A stretch of 64,000 bases of DNA from assembly GCA_035041965.1 (NCBI GenBank), contig JAPYMA010002823.1, positions 43,566 to 107,565 on the forward strand, written 5' to 3'. The position numbers and the translations under genes are program-made. Source of the stretch: Anisakis pegreffii (taxonomy: Eukaryota > Nematoda > Chromadorea > Rhabditida > Anisakidae). Below, piece after piece: positions 33,573 through 46,146 of this stretch (within the stretch, counting starts at the first letter, position 1; each line of letters opens with the position of its first letter). Below the pieces are notes generated by a model, which worked only from the letters and a program-made list of their open reading frames with translations, was not told the origin of the DNA and searched no databases.

Positions 33573-36500
33573 ATGCGTCAAAAATCAAACAGAAACTTTA
33601 GTAACGAGCAGAACGCTCAACTTATTGCCATGCTTGTAAGTTTTAGCGCAAAGCGCAAACTCCGAGTGCGATGTTTCTGTCTGGAATTTTACACAAAATG
33701 TTTTCGGACCAACACAAATCAGAATACACCAATGCATCTGAAATCAGAGAAATTTTTTTCAGTATCACATTTGCAGCTGCCTAATAAAATACAGGTCTAA
33801 CCAAGAAAACGCTCATTTAAATCGAGATCTTGCCCAAAAAAAAAAGATGACGCATATTGACATTCTAAACTGATTAACTGATATCAAGAATTTTGGATTT
33901 CCTCCTATAAACTACTCCTTGCATCCATCATGAGGCAGTAACTATGAGTCTATGCATGTAATAAAAATTTACAGAGATTGCATTATTTTTTGGATTCCAT
34001 CTAACCATTACAATCTTCCGAAAGACCTCAATTCCGTGAAGGAATTTCTGTGAAGTTTCTTAGAAAGAAATCAATTAATTAAAACATTGTTTCTCGAATT
34101 TCTTCATACAACCAACTCCTCTCGTTGTTTTACATCCCCATCACTCTACATACTGCATTCTATAGAAGCAATTTTTTGAAGAAGTTCTATGAAAAAGTAA
34201 AATCTACGTAAAACTCAATCAACATGAGTTCGATGAATCAAAAAAATCGCCATTTGGAAGACTGTTTTAGCTTAACTGTAGAATGTTCATAGCCCTGCCC
34301 ACTAGCAGAGCTAATTCAGCTGAGCCGTTGACAGGAAAGAAGAATTCATAATCAAACTCCTCTCCTCCCATTCATGCACCCTGTTTGGATGCCTATCGAT
34401 TCTTCTTCCCCCTCTCCTCCCCAATTTCACGTTTACTGACTTCTTGCTGACTTCCTCCCATTAGCAACCCTCATGGTGAGGGGATAAAGAATCTTTAAAT
34501 CTGTTAAAGAATCATTGAGCTGGAATATAGTGATCGTTTCGAGAAATTAGCTGCTCTAGTTTGTACACTAATGGACATTATTAGTGCATACAGACGAATA
34601 TGATTAGGAAATGATTATAAGGAAAATATCAGACGAAGGTTACAAAATTGAGATAACGAAACTGAGATCATTGGAATGCAAGCCATTCAGCATTGACACT
34701 CAGCAACGGAACGAGTCCTTAATTAAGCTTTCAAATAGTTTCGTAAGTTTAGAAATAAATATGTTTGTTCAACAAAATGCAATGTGGCAATTAAGGTTCG
34801 TCAGTAGTGATGTTTCATTCACGATGCTAATGATGCTGACATCAAAGAAACCGCATTCAAAATATTTGAGTATCAACAGACAAAGAATATCATTGTATTA
34901 ATATCGATATCAACATTGATCTTGAGTGGTATCCACATAAGACCCCATTTTGTGCGCTAACGCATGCGTTAACAATAATCGAAAAACATTTGCGAGTGAA
35001 TAAACGAAGAAAAAAATCTTCACGGTTAGACAATTCACAGTTACATGGATAATTAATGAAAGAATCGAAATTACTGATTGAATCAATGAGGTACTACTGA
35101 TATGTTAAGCTTTGTATGAGTCGTGGAACTGTAATTTGTGTAAACGGCTGGCTAGAGGAACAAGACGTCATTTTGAGAAAGGCATGCGGAAGATAAATGT
35201 TTTTGTATTTCATAAGTGTAGCACCTTTCTAGCAGTGAACGAACAACAACACATATCACCTTATCGCAATTATATCGGAATAATACGTTAACATCAACAT
35301 AAAATTCATTTAAAAAGAACGCTCTCCAATAAACGACCTTGCATTGGTACGCACTGAAGTGTCAACTCATAGTTACACATACACATACGTCTATATATCA
35401 ACACAACGTTTCGATTGTATTGGCGATTACTGATGTTTTATGACGTTTATGCGGCGATATTATTGTGCTTGATTACGTGTATAGCTAACATGCTGGGCAA
35501 AATTACGAACAGAATTTTGCAAGATCAATTGGTGTCTGAGGTCGGATTTGAATCATCAGTGAATATTTTGAAGCAATTCGTCGGAAGCATTAGCAAGAAG
35601 CAAAAATTTTGTGCAAAAATCTGAACTAACACATCACTTTTCCTTATCGCTCACGTGGCTACTTTTGAGTTTCGATCTGATTGATTATGCAAAAAAATTA
35701 TTGATCGTGAGCAATTCCCCGAAGGAGTGATCGTATTCTTCCATAGAAGTGGATCGGTTTGTTGAAGTGAAATGAAATTAAATAATCACGTCTGTTCATG
35801 GCAATAAACCAACAAAGCGATGTAAATGCTGAAAAAAGCACCTCAACCTTATTCATATACCATTATATATTCAACCGAAGCATGCCAATAATGCGTGGGT
35901 CGTTTGCATTTGTGATACCTTTAATGGACTGATAACAACAATCGAAAGTTGTTTTTTTCGGTTGAATGAATCTAAATGTCAACGTAGCGTAATAGTTTAA
36001 CGTTGCTTTCGCCATTTCATCAGTTCCTCACAACTTACTGAGTTTCTTCGTCACCCATCACAGACTTATTTATTTTCAATCATAAGCGTTCACCGTTTAC
36101 AAATTCATCTTCATCTCTTGCAACCGTTAATTTCAATGTCAAAATCGGTTGAATATACCAACAACGATGATGCAATAACGTTCGAATCCCTATGGCAATC
36201 GTTATCGCTAGAGCAGGTTTATCCGTTCTTTCATTGCTTGAAAACGGTTTCATCATCATTATCAAAGATACAGTTGCAGTTTTGGCCATAATCATAGTTG
36301 CGTTCTTCATGCTGATGTTATTTTTGGTAGTCACTTGAAAGATCCATCGTAGAACGCTTTCTCACAACGAAATTTTTTTGAGGAATCCCATCGAATGAAA
36401 CGGTGTTGATCGAAAATGATGTAGAAATACGTTAAAACTGAAAATGATTTGTTCTTCATTTCAGCGATAAAAATGATCAATTAGTTGTTATTTACGCGCG

Positions 36501-39500
36501 TGTTCTTGAAATGCTATCCCAACGCAGTAGTGCAGCAAATGAATTGAACATTAAATCACTAATTCTTTTTGACAGTTGACTTGCAATATGGTGATAATAG
36601 ATGATTATCATTCTATTTTTATGCAGCAGCTAGATAACTTATCAATGCAAACGTCACTCCATGAATCAAGCATTCAACTGCTGTCTAAAACCTTCATGAG
36701 GATGAACAATGCTGCACAGCAATATATTCATAAACTAGCTGTCAACACTGTCCACGCCAAAACTAATCAACAAAAAGGTACAATTTGCTGCTTCTTACAG
36801 AATCCTTTTTTACGATCAATAAAATCTACAACTGATCTCAAGAATAACACTGCTTTTAAAAGCATTCCATCATATTCGATTGATACCGTCATATAGAGCT
36901 TCAAGCTTGTCCTATCAGATTTCCATTACGTAAACAGTCCATATCTAACATTTAATCTAAGCTATGCAAGCGATTTCGGTGAATCACCAAACGTCTGAAC
37001 GAAAATATATTCGAACAAAAGGCATTTTAAATGTGCTAACTATTTTGGGAACTGAACAGAGCTGATGAACACAGTTCACGGTAGAGAGGAATCTTTCGTA
37101 CTGATTTATCATGTTGCCACGGGAGTTCGATCAGTCAGTGCTACTGGTTAAAGTGTTAGAAGGATATGAGTTTCGGTAGACTCAATGACAGCAAGCATGT
37201 ACAACTGCCAAATACTAACGCAAAGTGAATCGTTGAGATTTGCTGGCCCTTAGCACGATAGTTACTCGAGCGAATGATGTTATCGATGTGCAAAAAGTTT
37301 TGAATGAAGCTGAAGAAAAATTCCAAAATATTTCGAATGACAGTTCCATCGTAAGTTTATTTGTTTTGATTTCTTTTCTATCAATCAGAACAGTGTGAAT
37401 GCTTTTTATGTCTCTCGCCTTTCATCCAATAGTTCACCTATCACTTCAATTTAACAAGTTAAATTTTTGTTTGAATAGTTTCATTCTGTAAGCGAACTAA
37501 ACATATAGCATCTGATAATTCACAAGAACGTGATAATTTCATAGTTAAACTATTAAGCTGAAAGATCAGCATGTCCTTTTGTCGAATGCTTCGCAGAATC
37601 AAGCGGATGAATTTGTGAGAAAAACAATTGCTCCAAGAAATTTTTATCATGACAGAGTCTAGATGTTTGTTGCTTTTCAACGTTATAATTTCTCGCGTTT
37701 TTCTCACTTCCATCAAATTTATACGAAATCTCCAAAAGCACTAAATCGGTATGAGAATATGATAGTAGTCGCATGAAGAAATTATGTTGGACCTCTTTAA
37801 TCAGGAAGATGAAGCCAAAAAGCAATGCGAAGACGCGGAGAAAATGCTCTGGAAATTTGTTGCTTCTAATAATAACAATCTCAAAGACTACTCAGAAAGG
37901 TAACCACCGATCGACCAATTTTACTTTTTAAGCAATACAGAATTGTGATCATTATCCATATCGAGTGACATATCGCAGGTGAATCATGATAACAGCAGTA
38001 TTCAAATACTTAATGCTGCTGAACTTTGGTATTTTATGACTCCATAAACACAGAATTTAAGGTTTGCGTGAAATTATAAAACAAATGTTTGTGGTGATTC
38101 TAGGATGAGCTGCACCTAGACGATGATGTTACGAATTTTTTCAGCAGTGAGAACAGAGGAATGGGACAAGAAAGTAGAACACCTGCTAGATAAACTGTAC
38201 TAATTATCTATAACTAGCTCACTAGCTTTACAATGTGAGATCAAACCGATAAGATTTGATGGGAACCCAGTACATCGAGATAAGTTAAATTTCGGGCGAA
38301 AGTACTTATTGAAATGAATTTTGTCCGTTAAAAAATTAAAGCTATCATTGGACTGATTTGAATCGACTGTACAGTTTGAAGCAATACCTTATTAGAATGA
38401 TGGCAAAAGCAGAAAGTGCTCAAGACATCGCAACGAATTTGCCACAAAAAATTGGTACCATCATAAAGGCAGCTGATTGTTCGATGGAATATATCTTGAG
38501 AAACAGTTATCAAAAACAGCGTCATCGATTTCTAAAATCATTTGTTCGCGATCTCCAAAATGCGGTAAATAATCATTCATACACTGAAATTTGAAGAGGA
38601 ATGTTATTCCTCATCACTTGAAATTTACACAGTCATTTCGATCGGTCGATCCTTAGATATCAGTAAACCAATTATAGTTAGTTCACTCGTCCAGTCAATT
38701 TTAGTTTAAGTGATTTGACGAGGAAAATTTGGCTTAGATTTTGATTTATAAGTCTGTGATAATACTGAACCAAGTAAGGGTTTCATGCAAACGAGCTCAT
38801 ACTGATATAGATATTTGCTTGAACAGGAAATATATTTTGAACAGATGTTCAGTGAAATGTTGTTATGGTTCAGGTGATTGATTCATTCAGTTTAGTGTGC
38901 AATGAAATGGCTCAAGTGCTATTCGTTAGCAGATAACAATTCAAGTGCATGTATCAAATTGTTTCTTTCTTATCGCATTTCAAGTACGAAAAGCAACTGG
39001 TGCTGAACGATGCCAATGTAATGAATGCTGTTGGCATTAGAGAAGATATGCGCACTCGCATAAAGAAACTTTATGATCGACTGGAGGCCATTAGAGTTCG
39101 TAAAGAGAAGTGGCGAGAGGAGCATCATCTCAGTGAACAAAATCTCGAGTCAGAATTGCATTGCTTGAGACGCGTGGTGAGTAGTCATCAATGAATGCTT
39201 AATTTTTGATTTCATTAAAAGCCATGTAACAGCAGCAGCAAAGCTGATGTGAGATGAGCTGTAGTTTTAATCACTACTGAAATGCTTCGTATGTGACATG
39301 ATTGTTTGTACTTCCTTAGAACAGTTCCTCCAACAAACGACATACTCTATGGGCAGAATGTAGCAATTAAATATTGCAAAGTACCGTTCAAGATAGTGCA
39401 ATTGTAAACTGAAAATTTCTGAGCTTGTGTAGCATATTATTTCATGAGAATGTTGAGACACAGTATGTGAGATCGTCCATTCGAATCAAATCAAAATAGT

Positions 39501-39712
39501 TGCAACTGAATAGTTTCTTCATTGTTCCTCCATTTCAATCATCTGAAGATTGCTTTTAGAGAGACATATTATTGTCATCAAGCATGCAAGGTGAAGCTCC
39601 AGAAACCGTCGTTGATGTGGAACAAGACAAACTGATTGAACTTCGCCGTCAACGTGCATGTTTACTCATTCAGAAATGTAAAGCATCCGCCACTCTTCAA
39701 CGACTCACATAA
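33573..39712 (+). CDS. Predicted coiled-coil protein, 372 aa, family not recognised
   Basis: Eight exons whose phases all agree: 33573-33635, 34608-34742, 36576-36777, 37262-37350, 37805-37899, 38375-38564, 38985-39176, 39560-39712 (TAA). The start is MRQKSNRNFSNEQNAQ. The protein is largely helical and charged, with heptad-like stretches such as VLNEAEEKFQNIS, EDEAKKQCEDAEKML, RTRIKKLYDRLEAIRVRKEK and KLIELRRQRACLLIQK, with no transmembrane segment or signal peptide. No zinc-binding or enzymatic motif is visible. It could be a cytoskeletal, centrosomal or BAR-like protein, but nothing in the sequence decides that. A further 69-codon open frame at 35415-35624 lies in the second intron but does not fit the phases. 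An AATAAA follows the stop by 22 bases. Confidence 0.7.
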
Positions 39713-39733
39713 CTGCATACGTGCGTTTGATAG

Positions 39734-39739
39734 AATAAA
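39734..39739 (+). promoter_or_regulatory. Poly(A) signal of the coiled-coil gene
   Basis: AATAAA 22 bases after the TAA stop, with a second AAATAAAT overlapping block a few bases on. The position suits a very short 3' untranslated region, common in nematodes. Confidence 0.5.
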
Positions 39740-40087
39740 AGAGATGAAAATAAATTGCATCAATTTATTGTTTCTTCTTCAGCGGTCTTTCTTTACTGTC
39801 ACAGTTCATGTAGTTTTGCATTCCTCTATTAGAGAACGTCACATTCAAGAAGATACGTTCAATGCCAAAGTTGAATGCCGCGTACGATAGAGAAATATTT
39901 TGTTGCTTTGTTCCTTTGCGTTACTAATACCAGAAGTTCTTATTGTTACTACCTTAATTAACCTTCATAACACCTTGTTTGTTAACAGCACGAAATCTTA
40001 TTGTTATTACTAGTTTTGATAGCTTTTTCGTTGTTAATATCATAAGATATCAATTTAACACTGTTTTTTTGTGACATTAGTACAGCA

Positions 40088-40216
40088 TTCGGTTTCGAAC
40101 AAAATTTTCTCCCGCAAAAGGGAATCAAATCCGCGATGTACCAATTCGATACCAATTCAATTGGTAGGTGAAGGATTCGACTCTCGTCTGCGGAGGAAAG
40201 TTTCGCTTGAACCGAG
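40088..40216. repeat. Imperfect inverted repeat of about 130 bp
   Basis: Left arm around TTTTCTCCCGCAAAAGGGAA and right arm around GGATTCGACTCTCGTCTGCG are roughly complementary over about 45 bases each, with a short loop between that itself contains CAATTCAATTGG. It is less AT-rich than its surroundings. The GGATTCGACTC piece resembles a tRNA B box, but no A box or cloverleaf was found. Likely a decayed MITE or foldback element. Confidence 0.4.
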
Positions 40217-40944
40217 GGATGAACCGATGTCATTGACGTTACCGAGCCTGAGGCAGGCTGTGATTTGGCTTGTGTCTAATTATTTGTTTATGTTACTGTT
40301 TTTGTCATCTTTCAAAAGATGTTTTTTGAAATGAAACGATCATATGCATATTTTCAGTACTTACGCATGGACTGAAAAATTTCTTACGCAGACCACGGGG
40401 ACTGAAAAATCCATCCCTGTGCCAACCATAGTTCAGATCCGTCGAGATATAAACCGAGGTTCGGTTTTCTTCTGTCATCATATGCAGTAGAGAAAATGTA
40501 ACTTGATGTAAGAACTGATAATTGTAATTATCAACATTGATCTCGTTTTTTCAGTGCAAATTTATTGAATTTTCTTGTTACCATTAGAAGCACTAAACAA
40601 AATTTAAATAAATAAGGTTGGCAACGAGGGATATTTCGGAAAGGAAAGAACGCTTCCAGTGCTAAGGGAACACAGCGCTTCAGAATCCCTTCTCATCTCC
40701 AGTTTTCGATGGAGAATGTCTGAATATGGCAGGAAAATCTTTTCCTGGTTTCCAACCCTATTTGAAAATGATGATCAATCGAGGTTTTTCCTATTGATGA
40801 TCAGTTTATTGTATCAGGTAACATTTGTTTCACGACAAATAAGCAATCCGTTTTTGATCATTTTAGGATGATTAATCGAAGGGCTTAGACAATCTTTGAA
40901 TTAAGTTTCTTATTCGAATGCGTTTCTCGGTTGACCTTCTTTCA

Positions 40945-43900
40945 TTACGTTGTCACTTGCTTATTAGCATTCTTCATTGCTGACATCTTATAAGCGTTCG
41001 TGATACCCGGATTGTTGGTATTTACAGCGGCATCATTGTAGAATGAGACACTACGCTCTTTATAGCTGCTTTCAATGGTAGGTAGACCAGCCTCACCGAT
41101 GATATTGCCAGTTAGTGAATACCAACTTCCGAACTGAGTGTTTGAGCCCGTCAGTTCGCGACCTACTTGAAGTGGTGGATCGCCTGAAACTTTTACACAA
41201 ATTACAGCGACCATTTTATTTCTTTGAACTCATCTGTCAAAAAATTATGCATAAAATTGTGTTCACATCTTCTGTATCTATTTGTGTATCAAATTCTCAA
41301 ACCTTTCACAGACTTGCTTGAAATAATTAAGCAGCAAATGTACGCTTTTTTCCAATTCTTCTAGGTGATAACATGATCCTATTCTGAGTATTACAGCAGC
41401 AAACAGTTAAGTAATATGCATAAACCTGCAGAGATCCATTCACGTTTAGTGTTATGACTGTAGCGCTTGAAAACAGAACTGACATCGTCACGGAATGTGC
41501 TCAATATGGCAAAGTAAATAATTGGTTGACATATGCAAACACTGATGCCGTATAGGATACGTGAAATGAAATCACGATTAGCATATAACACTGATGTTAC
41601 TGGTTTATTTGCATTTGGTAGAAGTGGTACATTAATGCTTAGGATGCAGAGAATCGAACGAATCAGAATGCAAATGAATTGCTGAAATTTCTTAAATTAA
41701 TGCTCGTTTGTAAGGGAGAGTACTCACAAAAAAGTGTAATAATGCTATGGAAGTGATGGAAAATCATTTGTTAGGCTGATGTCCCACCAAGTGATTAATG
41801 GAAAACTGCAATTCGGCAATCAACAAAGTTAAAGTAACGGCTAGGGTTTGCAAAATCCCGACGATTTTTCAATTCCGGGATCGGGATTTAATCCCGGGAT
41901 CGATTTTTGATTCCGGGATAATCCCGGGATTGAACAATTTTTGTAATATCGATGCGGAACATGTTCAAACACATTTTTTCGAGCCAATATGTTCATTATT
42001 AATCAGAAAGGTGTTAATTCAACAAATTATTGAACAAATTCGAGGAACCAAATTATTCAGATTCAAATTAATATTTCATATAATGATGCCAATGATCATG
42101 CCGCAAGGGCATATTGCATATTCTATGCTAGGGCATCTTGTCATCTCGGGTCTAAGCTAATAACAGTACACTTGCATGTGAATATAGAATTCTTGATTCT
42201 CAAACACTTATTTGCAATGCTTCAAATCCATTTTCTCGCAGTATTAACGTCAGGTGAATTCTGCCATTTCGGAAATTTCGAATTTTTACGAAAGAAATGC
42301 ACCGCATGAATTATATCATTTGAATTTTGAAATAATTAAAATTTCGAAGTTTATCTAAAAAGGTAAAAAAATATCCACAATGGATTTTCATCGAACCATC
42401 GAGCACTTACATATTTGATAATTTCGATCAAAAATCATGTAAATGTACTTGATATTCAAGCATAAGATCCTTTTGAATGGAACAACTTTGCTCACTTCGG
42501 CAATGAACTCTCACTATGAGTGAACTCAGTGAGAATTTATGTACATTTCGATCGGATGAAAACGTTTCCAAATAGCGAAGTAAAAAGACTCGCAGTCTTT
42601 GGAACATGCAGTTGAATTAACAGATGGAATATTAAAGCCGAACAAATCTTGTGGGAAGAAACGACTCAACATTTCATTGAACTTTGTTGTTCTTGGTTTT
42701 TATTAGAAAATGTGATTATCTCTGTTAGTCTGTTACATAGAAATGCATCCAGATGAGGGTGATATAAACCAATGAAGAGCAGAATAATCAGTTGAATATT
42801 CAATAAAATGTTACGTAAAAGTTCATCGAGCTGTCGTTGATCATGTCATTCGTCCGAATTGCGTCTATTTCCTTAGCTGAACATCAATGATAGGGGATAA
42901 ATAGCAAAGATAAGTGCATATAAATTAGATGGGAATGATTAAGGCTTGCTTCAAGATGGGCATACTATCAAAATTCACACAAATTGGCCTGCTTTATCAA
43001 ATCCCGAAATCCCAGGATTTTCCAAAACTTAAATCTCGGGATCGGGATCAGAACCGTAGTCCTGGGATCCCGTGCAAACCCTAGTAACGACCGACTTCTC
43101 ACTTAAATTCAATAAGTTTGAAATTATGTCCTTCCCAATCAAAATTATCAACTTGGCCTTATTTTCTCGAAGTTGCATTCATGAAAGACCTAATACACAT
43201 AGAATTTATGTCGGCCTACCATTACATTTCTAGCAAACTGACCAACCCGGTGAAGGCAACAAAGCAGTAGACAACAACTCGATTCAACGAAGCACAAAAC
43301 CTGTTTGTTGTTGGTGTGATCATTCCCAATTGCATAACTCCAGCTTTGCTTGATTTGTCTGAACAAAAACAGCAAAAATGTCAAGCAAAGAAGTGCAAAA
43401 CAACAGACTGGCGACCAGATGCGAATTTGTTGATAAATATATTCGATATCGCTGTCTTAAACAGAGCGTAAATTTCAACAGAGCGTAAAATATCGAAAAT
43501 GAACACTGGTAAATAATTGGTAAACATTTAAGTGACATTTTAGTGTTGCTACCGCAGTTCATAGCTTAGGCTTGTAACCGTATTTATGCTGCTAAATAAT
43601 CATAAACTGCTGCGTTTGTTCAGCCTTAATCGACAATTATCATTAACATGCTCCCATAAAAGTCATAGTTGAGTCCATAATAAACAATACATTAATGTCC
43701 GTATTTTAAGATAAATTTGCCAATTAGAGTCTGATAAATGAGACTCTAATAAACTATGTGAAATTTTCAAGGAATAGCCTCCACACTTTACGTTCAGCAA
43801 ATGACAGAATCCGAAGATGAGTTAAGATGTTACCGATAACCTCCGCGGGAAAACAGAACGCTGAAACTGAGCTATTCTCGGGTTGCTTGGTCATAGCGAG

Positions 43901-44855
43901 TATCCAGACAGGAGCTAGACTGGACGTTGATATCGCTAACAGTCCGGTAACCACAAGCACTCCATGATAATACGACGCTACCTCAAGGAAGCAGTCAATT
44001 TGTCATATTACTTTTTGTTGTGATATTCTTGTGGATCATTGTTACACTCCGGTTGCATAGCATAAATATTCATTCACGGCATACTTTTCAGTTCGAGTTG
44101 GAAAATAATTAGATACGGAAAGAACTGCTGAATGAAGTCAGCTGAGATAATTACTGAAGTCTATAATGCACCTTTATGTATTTGCTTGGTACAAAAATGA
44201 ATATTAAGCGATCTACCGCTGCTGCAACCAGAAAAGTCGCTTGTGATAAATCACTGTAAACCCAGATTGAGATGAACCATCCACGAATCAAGCAATCAAT
44301 ACTTTTGATTCGCTGAAATATCTTTCGTCTATTTTGATATAATTTCATACCAATGCAACTTCGGTTGTGAGTTACAATTGCATTCTTTTTTTTAAATCTA
44401 AACCTGTTCATCAGGAACAGACGAAATGAATGACTGGTAGATGTCGTTGGTTTTGAATTGAAATTATATTTCGATGGCCTAATAATTTAAATGAAAAATT
44501 ACTGCATAGATTCTACGAAATAACTGAATTAATTTCGGGCTGAAGAATAATCTAATGTTGCACTGCTGAATCACCTTCTCTGTTTCTCCATATATGGTCA
44601 TATAAACACCAAAAAATCCAGCATAAACACCTCCAATTCCAGCCAAGCAATCTGCAACGAATGACTCGATTGGTGGTGATATTTATTGTGAAACTTGGTT
44701 TGAATGCTAACAACGATACCTGTAATTGCTAGACCTGTCAGGAAGGTGTATATTTCCTTTTTCATCTTGATGAAAATTATTAAGATGAATATGCTAGCTG
44801 CACACTGCGCGAATCCGACAACCGGTAGCAGTACAATTAACACGTCTTGCCACAT
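40945..44855 (-). CDS. Rhodopsin-family G protein-coupled receptor, orphan, 383 aa
   Basis: Seven exons in descending order, all phases matching: 44855-44720, 44651-44575, 44312-44172, 43981-43834, 43455-43301, 41681-41426, 41183-40945 (TAA). Seven hydrophobic helices are visible: TM1 after MWQDVLIVLL, TM2 with LAITDCLAGIGG, TM3 from Cys78 to VDRLIF (the DRY-type motif at 105-107 reads DRL), TM4 LVVTGLLAIS, TM5 VCCFALLCLTFLLF, TM6 CILIRSILCILSI and TM7 ILYGISVCICQPIIYF. Cys161 in loop 2 can pair with Cys78, and an NSS glycosylation site precedes it. TM7 has QPIIY where NPxxY is usual. The cytoplasmic tail is about 100 aa and rich in Ser, Asn and Tyr. It looks like a nematode orphan chemoreceptor or neuropeptide receptor; the ligand is unknown. 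Intron 5 holds a hAT-like element. Confidence 0.87.
41842..43083. mobile_element. Non-autonomous hAT-like DNA transposon
   Basis: 1242 bp. The ends are an exact 11-bp inverted repeat, TAGGGTTTGCA and TGCAAACCCTA, flanked by an 8-bp target duplication with one mismatch: GTAACGGC at 41834-41841 and GTAACGAC at 43084-43091. Eight-base duplications and TAGGG-type ends are typical of hAT elements. Inside each end lie several CCCGGGAT/ATCCCGG palindromic blocks. No transposase frame is present, so it would need a partner. It sits in an intron of the receptor gene. Confidence 0.75.
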
Positions 44856-45125
44856 CAGTTAGACGATTTTTGTTTAGCCTTCAAAGTGTTATTAGACATT
44901 AAGGATTTAGGACGAAAATAAATTGCTAAGACAAGTTGATCCATTACAGGAAAGAGTAGAGGGTGCGCTTATTAACCACTTTTTCAATACTTGCGGGCAA
45001 TTTCAGCTTTCATTCACAGCTCAAGAACCACTAACTTGAAATAATAATTGGGGGATGACGTGGATTTTCTGAGATTCCGAACGGGAATTTATTCTGATGA
45101 GATTCTAGACGTCGAAAGAAGTTGA

Positions 45126-45211
<86 letters not shown>

Positions 45212-45669
45212 TAATAACGGAAATTAGCAATGAAAAAAGGACAAATTAGTTTCGAAGTAAAGTCTGCGTTCGATGGAGTTTATTCGCAGCGGGGTCAATC
45301 ACTGGGTTCCAAGATATTTGTGTATGATTTCAGTTCAAGAAATCTGACAATAAAAGAGTGTTAATAAAAAATAAATAAGGATATGAAAAAGTGTATTATT
45401 TCAGAAACGAGACGCACTGCATAGGTCACCCACATCTACATACACTGGAAGATCAGGCTGTTGATAGCATGGAATATTCACATGAAACTAATCACTTCTT
45501 GAAGCTCTTCAAGAAATGAGCTAACGAAAAAATGAAAGTAGAAGATTAATAGAAAACCTATTGAAAACCGATTACATTCGGTGCATCAGATGGATTAACA
45601 TTGAATCTTAGCTGTGGTTTGTTCATTCGAAATGTTGTGAAAGTGAATCTTGTAAGCTGCTTTATTTAA
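44856..45669. other. Upstream of receptor gene, includes a TA microsatellite
   Basis: No exon supported. Contains the receptor promoter region and a long TA tract (45128-45211). Confidence 0.4.
45128..45211. repeat. (TA)n microsatellite
   Basis: About 42 TA units interrupted once by AAA near 45185. Likely unstable in length. Confidence 0.95.
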
Positions 45670-46146
45670 CTAAGGTAGCACCGCTAATCGTAAATCCAAA
45701 ATGAATTTCATCACTGAAACGTGAAAACTTTCCAATTCTAAAAAGTATTCTAGCTCTTCAGGATCGTTTTTGTTCAATAAAGGGAACTTATACTTCATTT
45801 CAGTTGCAACAACTGGGAACTGAACAACATCTTCGAAACCGTTAGCTGGGGCATTATATGCAGCTGTTTCACTGCTTCTATGAACGATTTGAGGAATTAT
45901 TTGGAACTCATAAGCATAAAACATTGCATGAAATGAGGCTTTAGTAGTCGTATGCTTCGCTTGGTTACCATGTACAGCAGTCATATATTGTATTACTATT
46001 AAGGTATTATCATGCATACTGTCCAAATCGAATATTCCCACAATTTGTCAACTGCTCTTGTACCATTCCATCAATAATTTACATCAAAATATGACCAATC
46101 ACATGAGATGTAATTTGCTCGAGAATGCAATCGCCCGCCTTCATCG
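45670..46146 (-). CDS. Two exons of an unrecognised minus-strand gene, C-terminal end
   Basis: The last exon ends at 45670 and is open for about 120 codons; a GACAG acceptor near 46023 is the likely start. It ends in ...FILDLRLAVLP and contains acidic and aromatic stretches (YKFPLLNKNDPEELEYFLE). A second exon, 46146-46083, has a TATCAG acceptor and GTAAAT donor and reads DEGGRLHSRANYISCDWSYF. The two do not join in phase with the acceptor seen, so a small exon between them or a different acceptor is needed. No membrane helix is clear in this part. The family is not recognised; the upstream exons were not found and the neighbouring redox gene occupies the sequence above 46.9 kb. Confidence 0.5.

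Larger units (their letters stand above)
39713..40944. other. Gap between convergent coiled-coil and receptor genes
   Basis: Contains the 3' end of the plus-strand gene, an imperfect inverted repeat at about 40088-40216 and a short direct repeat of GGACTGAAAAAT near 40370-40408. No coding exon supported. Confidence 0.35.

Noticed and set aside
35415..35624. 69-codon frame as an exon of the coiled-coil gene
   Set aside because: Its possible acceptors are in the wrong phase to sit between the exons ending 34742 and starting 36576.
41798..42160. 120-codon plus-strand frame
   Set aside because: It starts in receptor intron sequence and runs across the left end of the hAT-like element, so it cannot be the transposase of that element.
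43190..43300. Hydrophobic frame after receptor exon 5 (SLNRVVVYCFVAF) as an extra helix
   Set aside because: It is in a different frame from exon 5 with no usable intron between; exons 5 and 6 join in phase and already give seven helices.
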